Positions 12,541 to 16,534 of a DNA stretch of 16,534 nucleotides are shown one piece after another. The position numbers and the translations under genes are program-made. This stretch comes from Candidatus Hodarchaeota archaeon (GTDB taxonomy: Archaea; Asgardarchaeota; Heimdallarchaeia; Hodarchaeales; Hodarchaeaceae): positions 1 through 16,534 of the forward strand of contig JAUUVJ010000023.1 of assembly GCA_030589605.1 (NCBI GenBank), written 5' to 3'. The notes beneath the pieces were generated by a model that worked only from the letters and a program-made list of their open reading frames with translations, ran no database searches and was not told where the DNA came from. Position 1 is the first letter of the stretch, and every line of letters starts with the position of its first letter.

Positions 12541-14583
12541 ATGAAAAAGATGGCTAGCTTAGATATTTATGCTATCACAAAGGAGCTCCAAGGCCTAATT
12601 GGTTATCGTGTGGATAATATTTATCGTGATTTAGATGATAGGTTTTTTCTTTTCAAACTCAAAGGAAAAGGTGAATATAAGAATCCATTTCTATTAATTG
12701 AACCAGGGGTACGAACTCATCTATCTGAATTCAAACATCCTGTTCCTGAGCGACCCTCTGACAAAATTATGTCATTAAGAGGCCATCTCAAAGGTTCTGA
12801 TATTATAAGTATTAATCAGGTAGAATTTGATCGTATAATAGAGATACAAATGAGAGGAAAACAGGAATATCGTGTTATTATTGAATTGTTTGGTAATCGT
12901 CCAAATTTTGTTGTTGTTGGAAATAAGAATCGTGTGATCTCAGCACTTTGGTACAGAAAAATGCGAGATCGTGACCTATTACCAGGTAAGGAGTTTAATT
13001 TGCCACCAAAACGTGGAAAATCTGTTCTCAATATGAATTTCGAAGAAATTTCTAATTTAATAACTACAGAAGATGTTTTAGAACAAGAAATTGTCCGAAT
13101 ATTAGCTCAAAGAGCTGGAGGAGGTGGGGAATTAATGGAAGAACTCTTAGCACGAGCAGGGATTGCGAAAGAAACCATAATATCAGAAATATCGAAATCA
13201 CAAATCGATGATCTTGTTCAGTCAATTCAAGAAATTAAAACTAATTTAAAAGAATTGAACCCCTATGTTATATTAGATCCTAATAATAGACCTTTATCAG
13301 TTCATCCAATTGTTATGAAGTCAAAAACGGGAGAGAGAAAAGAATTCGATAGTTTTTCTGCAGCATTAGACTTCTATTATACAGAAACAACGCCAAAAAC
13401 TCCTAAAAAAACACAAAAACAGGACAAAAAGAAAAAAAAGGTAGGAAATGTTATAAAGGCTCAAAAAAAAGCCATTAAAGATTTTGAAAAAAAGAAAATC
13501 CAATATAAAGAGATTGGGGACTCTATCTACAAACATTTTGAAGCTATTGATGATTTACTTACGACGATTGTTCAAGCTCGTAAAAATAATGTTGATTGGG
13601 ATGAAATTCAAAGTAAGCTCTTAAAAGCAAAAAAGAAAGGAATGGCTTCTACTCTGATTTTAGAAGATATTAAACCAGAAAGAGCGACTATTCGATTAAA
13701 ACTTGATTCTGAAATAATCGAAGTTGACTTTAGAAAATCTGTGACTGAAATTGCTAATGAATATTATAAAAAAGCAAAGAAAGCTTCAAGAAAAATAACA
13801 CCTGCTAAAGAAGCTCTATCTAATACCGAAAAAAAACTTGATGATATAGATGAGGAGATTTCAGAGCAAAAAATTTCAGATGCAGTATTATTAAAACGTA
13901 GAAAACGTAGATGGTTTGAAAAATATCATTGGACGATAAGCAAAAATGGGTTTTTAATAATTGGGGGAAAAGATATTGCTAGTAATGAGGAAATTGTAAA
14001 GAGAAGAATGACAACTAAAGATATCTTCTTCCATGCAGATTTACATGGAGCTCCATATACAATTATCATTTTTGATTCAAGCGATACAGCTCTCACAGAA
14101 GATGACCATAGTGCTGCAGCACAATTAGCAGCTTCTTTTTCAAGTGGTTGGAAAGCTGGATATGGTGCTATAGATGTATATTATGTAGGAGCCGAAAATG
14201 TTGGTTTTTCCGCCCCTAGTGGAGAGTATTTACCTCGGGGTGGGGTCATGGTGAGAGGCAAAAAAGAATACTTACGAGGAATAGAATTAACCTTAGCTAT
14301 TGGAGTTCAAATTTATGAAACCAATGCTTCAGTCATTTACGGATCAGAAGAAACAATACGAGCAAAAAGTATGATAACTGTTATTATTAAACCTGGTTCA
14401 TTATCTAAAGGAAAAATAGCTAAACAAATCCAGCGTATTTTTATAGAAAAAACTGAATCTCTAGAGGATAAAGCTAAAACTAAAGGAATGGACTTAAATG
14501 AATTGGTTCATGCAATTCCGCACAACTCAACGATAAGTAATGTGTTATATGGAAAAATGAGTGAAATTCTAGAAGAAGACTAA
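12541..14583 (+). CDS. rqcH: NFACT protein, archaeal RqcH/NEMF homologue
   Basis: Ribosome-quality-control factor that binds stalled 50S-peptidyl-tRNA complexes and, in bacteria and eukaryotes, adds C-terminal tails to nascent chains. The 680 residues have the whole NFACT layout: NFACT-N (about 6-175) with the conserved Asp-Arg pair D97-R98 in VEFDRIIEIQ, a helix-hairpin-helix region near 180-215 (RAGGGGELMEELLARAGI), a Lys-rich linker (284-312), a long coiled-coil middle (about 305-450) and the NFACT-R domain (about 456-575) with WFEKYHW, DIFFHADLHGAP and PRGGVMVRG. The D97-R98 pair, needed for tRNA recruitment and tailing in RqcH, is intact. The ATG at 12541 has AAGGAG upstream (13-nt spacing); a second ATG three codons in is less likely. 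The IS607 relic ends 30-55 nt upstream. Confidence 0.93.
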   Translation: MKKMASLDIYAITKELQGLIGYRVDNIYRDLDDRFFLFKLKGKGEYKNPFLLIEPGVRTHLSEFKHPVPERPSDKIMSLRGHLKGSDIISINQVEFDRIIEIQMRGKQEYRVIIELFGNRPNFVVVGNKNRVISALWYRKMRDRDLLPGKEFNLPPKRGKSVLNMNFEEISNLITTEDVLEQEIVRILAQRAGGGGELMEELLARAGIAKETIISEISKSQIDDLVQSIQEIKTNLKELNPYVILDPNNRPLSVHPIVMKSKTGERKEFDSFSAALDFYYTETTPKTPKKTQKQDKKKKKVGNVIKAQKKAIKDFEKKKIQYKEIGDSIYKHFEAIDDLLTTIVQARKNNVDWDEIQSKLLKAKKKGMASTLILEDIKPERATIRLKLDSEIIEVDFRKSVTEIANEYYKKAKKASRKITPAKEALSNTEKKLDDIDEEISEQKISDAVLLKRRKRRWFEKYHWTISKNGFLIIGGKDIASNEEIVKRRMTTKDIFFHADLHGAPYTIIIFDSSDTALTEDDHSAAAQLAASFSSGWKAGYGAIDVYYVGAENVGFSAPSGEYLPRGGVMVRGKKEYLRGIELTLAIGVQIYETNASVIYGSEETIRAKSMITVIIKPGSLSKGKIAKQIQRIFIEKTESLEDKAKTKGMDLNELVHAIPHNSTISNVLYGKMSEILEED

Positions 14584-14609
14584 TTTTTTTCTTTCAGTTC
14601 ATTTTTTTT
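14584..14609 (+). terminator. U-tract terminator after rqcH
   Basis: Directly after the rqcH stop codon come runs of seven and eight T (14584-14590 and 14602-14609) with no hairpin between them, the usual archaeal termination signal. They lie in the 34-nt convergent gap before the CBS gene. Confidence 0.55.
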
Positions 14610-14617
14610 CTATATTT

Positions 14618-15247
14618 TTATATTACATCTTCATCAGACGATTGATCTTCTTCTAGCTGTGTCCCCATACAGTTAGGACATAATGTATAGCCATTTGCGG
14701 TACTAAGAAAATCTGAATAATTATTACAATCATCGCAGAAACCCTCAAATTTTGTATGAGCTCTGTTTTTCTCTTCTGGAGTTTCATCAATAACTGTTTC
14801 AATAAGGAGCCTTTCTCTATGTATTCGTAGTAATCCTGGAGCAAATCTGAGAATATCATTTGTAGAAACGATTCCTAGTGGTTTAGTTAGGTCATTATTC
14901 TCTACTATCAGTATTCGTTCAATATTCTCTCTTCCCATTAATAGCATTGTATTTTCTAGAGTTTCATCTGCTGAAACATAAACAACTGGTGTAGACATTG
15001 CATCTTCTACCAGAATTATACCTGGATCTAGTGCACGACCTACAACACGATTTATAACATCTCCTTTAGTAATTATTCCCTCAATCTTTGTTATGTTCCC
15101 ATTGGTTATAATTATTGAACCAACCTGATTCTCAACCATCAATTTTGCTGCTTTTGTTATTGGTTGGTTTGTCTGCATCGATACTATCCCTGTTTTACGG
15201 TTTTTTACAAGTTCTCTAATTAGAACTTCCTCTTCATTACTAATCAA
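14618..15247 (-). CDS. CBS-domain pair protein with C-terminal zinc ribbon
   Basis: A 209-residue cytosolic protein. Two CBS motifs (about 17-75 and 82-140) form a Bateman module, which usually binds adenine nucleotides or S-adenosylmethionine and senses them: TGIVSMQTNQPITKAAKLM, GIITKGDVINRVV, then VEDAMSTPVVYVSADETLE and GIVSTNDILRFAPG. A zinc ribbon follows with C171, C174, C190 and C193 (CDDC and CPNC), and the tail is acidic (LEEDQSSDEDV). CBS plus zinc-ribbon proteins are common in archaea without a settled role; the ribbon may bind nucleic acid or another protein. The start is TTG (15245-15247), chosen because GGAG (15259-15262) lies 11 nt upstream and no suitable ATG is near. Convergent with rqcH. 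Confidence 0.85.
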   Translation of the reverse strand: MISNEEEVLIRELVKNRKTGIVSMQTNQPITKAAKLMVENQVGSIIITNGNITKIEGIITKGDVINRVVGRALDPGIILVEDAMSTPVVYVSADETLENTMLLMGRENIERILIVENNDLTKPLGIVSTNDILRFAPGLLRIHRERLLIETVIDETPEEKNRAHTKFEGFCDDCNNYSDFLSTANGYTLCPNCMGTQLEEDQSSDEDVI

Positions 15248-15338
15248 GTTTTATAGCACTCCGTATAAGAGAAGGATTTTTGTTGTTTAGTCTAGTCAAT
15301 AAAAGATTCATATTCTGAGTTCTTTAGTTCTTTCAGCT

Positions 15339-15345
15339 AAAAAAA
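15339..15345 (-). terminator. T-tract between polC and the CBS gene
   Basis: Seven T in a row on the minus strand, about 45 nt beyond the DP2 stop codon, in the 140-nt gap before the CBS gene. A plausible archaeal terminator; no hairpin. CTTATACGGAG and TATAAAAC nearby in the same gap are too close to the CBS start to act as its TATA box with confidence. Confidence 0.35.
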
Positions 15346-15387
15346 TGTTTTCATTGATGTGATTTTTATAGTGGTTAGGAATATTAT

Positions 15388-16534
15388 TCACATTAGTCTA
15401 GTTGGTCTTGGGCCTCTATCAAATAATAAGCGTTTATTCAATTCAATAAGCTCAATCCAAGACTGACAATAATCAGACACATCAGAGATGTATTTATCCC
15501 TAAGTTGTTCGATAATCTGTAAGTATCTAAGAACCCAACCTTCCGATAATGTCAATCCAATAGTTTGTCTTTTACAAATAGGACAATTTTTCGATAGAGG
15601 TACACGTCTAAATGTTGTATTACATGTTCTGCATCTGACTGGTTGGAGAAAAAAACGTGATATTGAAGTGGTTATTTTTTCTAAAAAATCATTCTCGAGA
15701 ATACTATCAACGAATTCTCCCTCCTCAACGCCCCTGATACGACGGAGGATACGTAGTTCTGTTTCAATTTTGGTAATTATTTTGCTCTCACTGAATTTAT
15801 TCTCAAATTTGTAATGGGATATATTGTCAATTGTGTGAACTTTCTGATGAAATGGTTCTAGATATGTCAAATTATATGTTAGGTGTTCCTCAATTTTGAG
15901 ATTTTCATGTAAATCATGATAAAACATAAGATTCAATGGTATTGATTTATATTTAGCATAGAATGAGGTATCTTTCCAATCTTCTGAAAGATTAACAATA
16001 TATGGCACATCTAATGAACCACCGCGCGATGATGGAATATATTCCATGGAAAAGTTCAAAAAAACGTCTAGTATCAGAGTAATGGAATCTATATCACCAT
16101 TACAATTACGTGTCTTTAATAAGTGCCATAAAGGATGGGCATAAACAACTTTATCATCTGTATATCCAATAATACGGCCAATAATTCCCACCATTGAAAA
16201 AGGTGCTAAACCTATGATTAATGAACCAAATAAACTATTCAAAGAATTTATTCGATAATAGGGAGACATTTCATAAAGATGAACGAGCTCATCATCAATA
16301 AATTTGGATAATTCAATGAGAGAGTTTCCAATTTCTTTATTTATTATTACATCGTACGGATGAATTTCTACTATTTGATTATCATTAATCAAATCATTAC
16401 CGTATATATCGTGAGAGTATCCAAGCCTTCTTAAGATTAAGACGGATGAATTTATTTCTGTAGGCGTGAAATGAGTTATGACGGCATTTGTTTGATCAAA
16501 ACGAGTTGTACCATCTTTATAAACAAATAAATCA
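15388..16534 (-). CDS. polC: C-terminal part of DNA polymerase D large subunit (DP2), altered active site
   Basis: Family-D replicative polymerase large subunit, cut by the window edge. The frame is open for 381 residues to position 16534; the TTG at 16392 is internal, since DLFVYKDGTTRFD and THFTPTEI upstream in the same frame also match DP2. Visible residues: KDGT (6-9), IHPYDVIINKE, GLAPFSMVGIIGR (108-120), YAHPLWHLLKTR (131-142), then the catalytic signature at 143-149, FLNFSMEYIPSSRGG and a zinc finger with C301, C304, C317, C320. The catalytic motif, normally N-C-D-G-D-E-D, reads N-C-N-G-D-I-D: the first catalytic Asp is Asn (N145, codon 16099-16101) and the Glu is Ile. The A-P-H-T-S-A-G motif reads A-P-F-S-M-V-G. 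The protein ends LLFDRGPRPTRLM, without the usual tail containing a PCNA-binding motif. It may be an inactive paralogue. Confidence 0.85.
   Translation of the reverse strand, partial: DLFVYKDGTTRFDQTNAVITHFTPTEINSSVLILRRLGYSHDIYGNDLINDNQIVEIHPYDVIINKEIGNSLIELSKFIDDELVHLYEMSPYYRINSLNSLFGSLIIGLAPFSMVGIIGRIIGYTDDKVVYAHPLWHLLKTRNCNGDIDSITLILDVFLNFSMEYIPSSRGGSLDVPYIVNLSEDWKDTSFYAKYKSIPLNLMFYHDLHENLKIEEHLTYNLTYLEPFHQKVHTIDNISHYKFENKFSESKIITKIETELRILRRIRGVEEGEFVDSILENDFLEKITTSISRFFLQPVRCRTCNTTFRRVPLSKNCPICKRQTIGLTLSEGWVLRYLQIIEQLRDKYISDVSDYCQSWIELIELNKRLLFDRGPRPTRLM

Noticed and set aside
15488..15814. Plus-strand open frame of 108 codons antisense to DP2
   Set aside because: It lies opposite the zinc finger of a clear DP2 homologue, with no family resemblance.
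16390..16392. TTG at 16392 as the start of the DP2 gene
   Set aside because: The frame continues upstream without stops to the window edge and the upstream residues (KDGT, THFTPTEI, LGYSHDIYG) match DP2, so the TTG is internal.
1..16534. CRISPR arrays, tRNA or rRNA genes
   Set aside because: No regularly spaced repeats were seen and no T-arm or anticodon-arm pattern was found in the intergenic regions on either strand by eye.

Overview
This window comes from an AT-rich archaeon, roughly one third G+C by eye. The informational genes are archaeal and eukaryote-like: two RNase P protein subunits (Pop5 and Rpp30 families), ribosomal protein eL15, an archaeal OBG/YchF-type GTPase, an archaeal NFACT (RqcH/NEMF) protein and the C-terminal part of a family-D DNA polymerase large subunit (DP2). 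PolD excludes Bacteria and argues against most Crenarchaeota. An Asgard archaeon would fit the gene content and base composition, but that is inference and no gene here proves it. Start sites are mixed: ATG, GTG and TTG, some with a clear GGAG-type Shine-Dalgarno about 8-13 nt upstream, others with no Shine-Dalgarno.

Layout. (1) 1-1953, minus strand: eL15, then rnp3 (Rpp30), then rnp2 (Pop5), then the first nine codons of another gene at the window edge, probably psmA from the usual archaeal order. (2) 2284-3751, plus strand: a short-form SerA and a DUF2095-like protein, closely spaced. (3) 3798-4997, minus: OBG-family GTPase, divergent from a 575-residue TPR-like protein (5122-6849, plus). 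(4) 6858-9617, minus: a GlmU-like sugar-nucleotide enzyme followed 15 nt later by a radical SAM protein with a B12-binding-like N-terminus. (5) 9618-10125: a long AT-rich intergenic stretch with a strong TATA box, a ten-codon ORF and a perfect 17-nt palindrome, leading into an unrecognised helical protein. (6) 10719-11312, minus: a small four-helix membrane protein ending in a zinc ribbon. (7) About 11392-12510: an IS607-family element with an intact serine recombinase and a TnpB gene cut to its N-terminus. (8) 12541-14583, plus: NFACT/RqcH. (9) 14618-15247, minus: CBS-pair plus zinc-ribbon protein. (10) 15388 to the edge, minus: DP2 C-terminal region, open through the edge.

Functional themes: tRNA processing and translation (RNase P, eL15, OBG GTPase, RqcH), serine synthesis (SerA) and sugar-nucleotide synthesis (GlmU-like). 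The most notable signal is the DP2-like gene. It is clearly a DP2 homologue and keeps its zinc finger, but the catalytic N-C-D-G-D-E-D signature reads N-C-N-G-D-I-D, the usual A-P-H-T-S-A-G motif reads A-P-F-S-M-V-G, and the C-terminal tail that often carries the PCNA-binding motif is missing. That pattern suggests a catalytically dead or repurposed DP2 paralogue. The second notable item is the IS607 deletion derivative. Its TnpB relic stops exactly in a 7-bp stem-loop next to the NFACT gene, so the element's end may now serve as that gene's upstream region.
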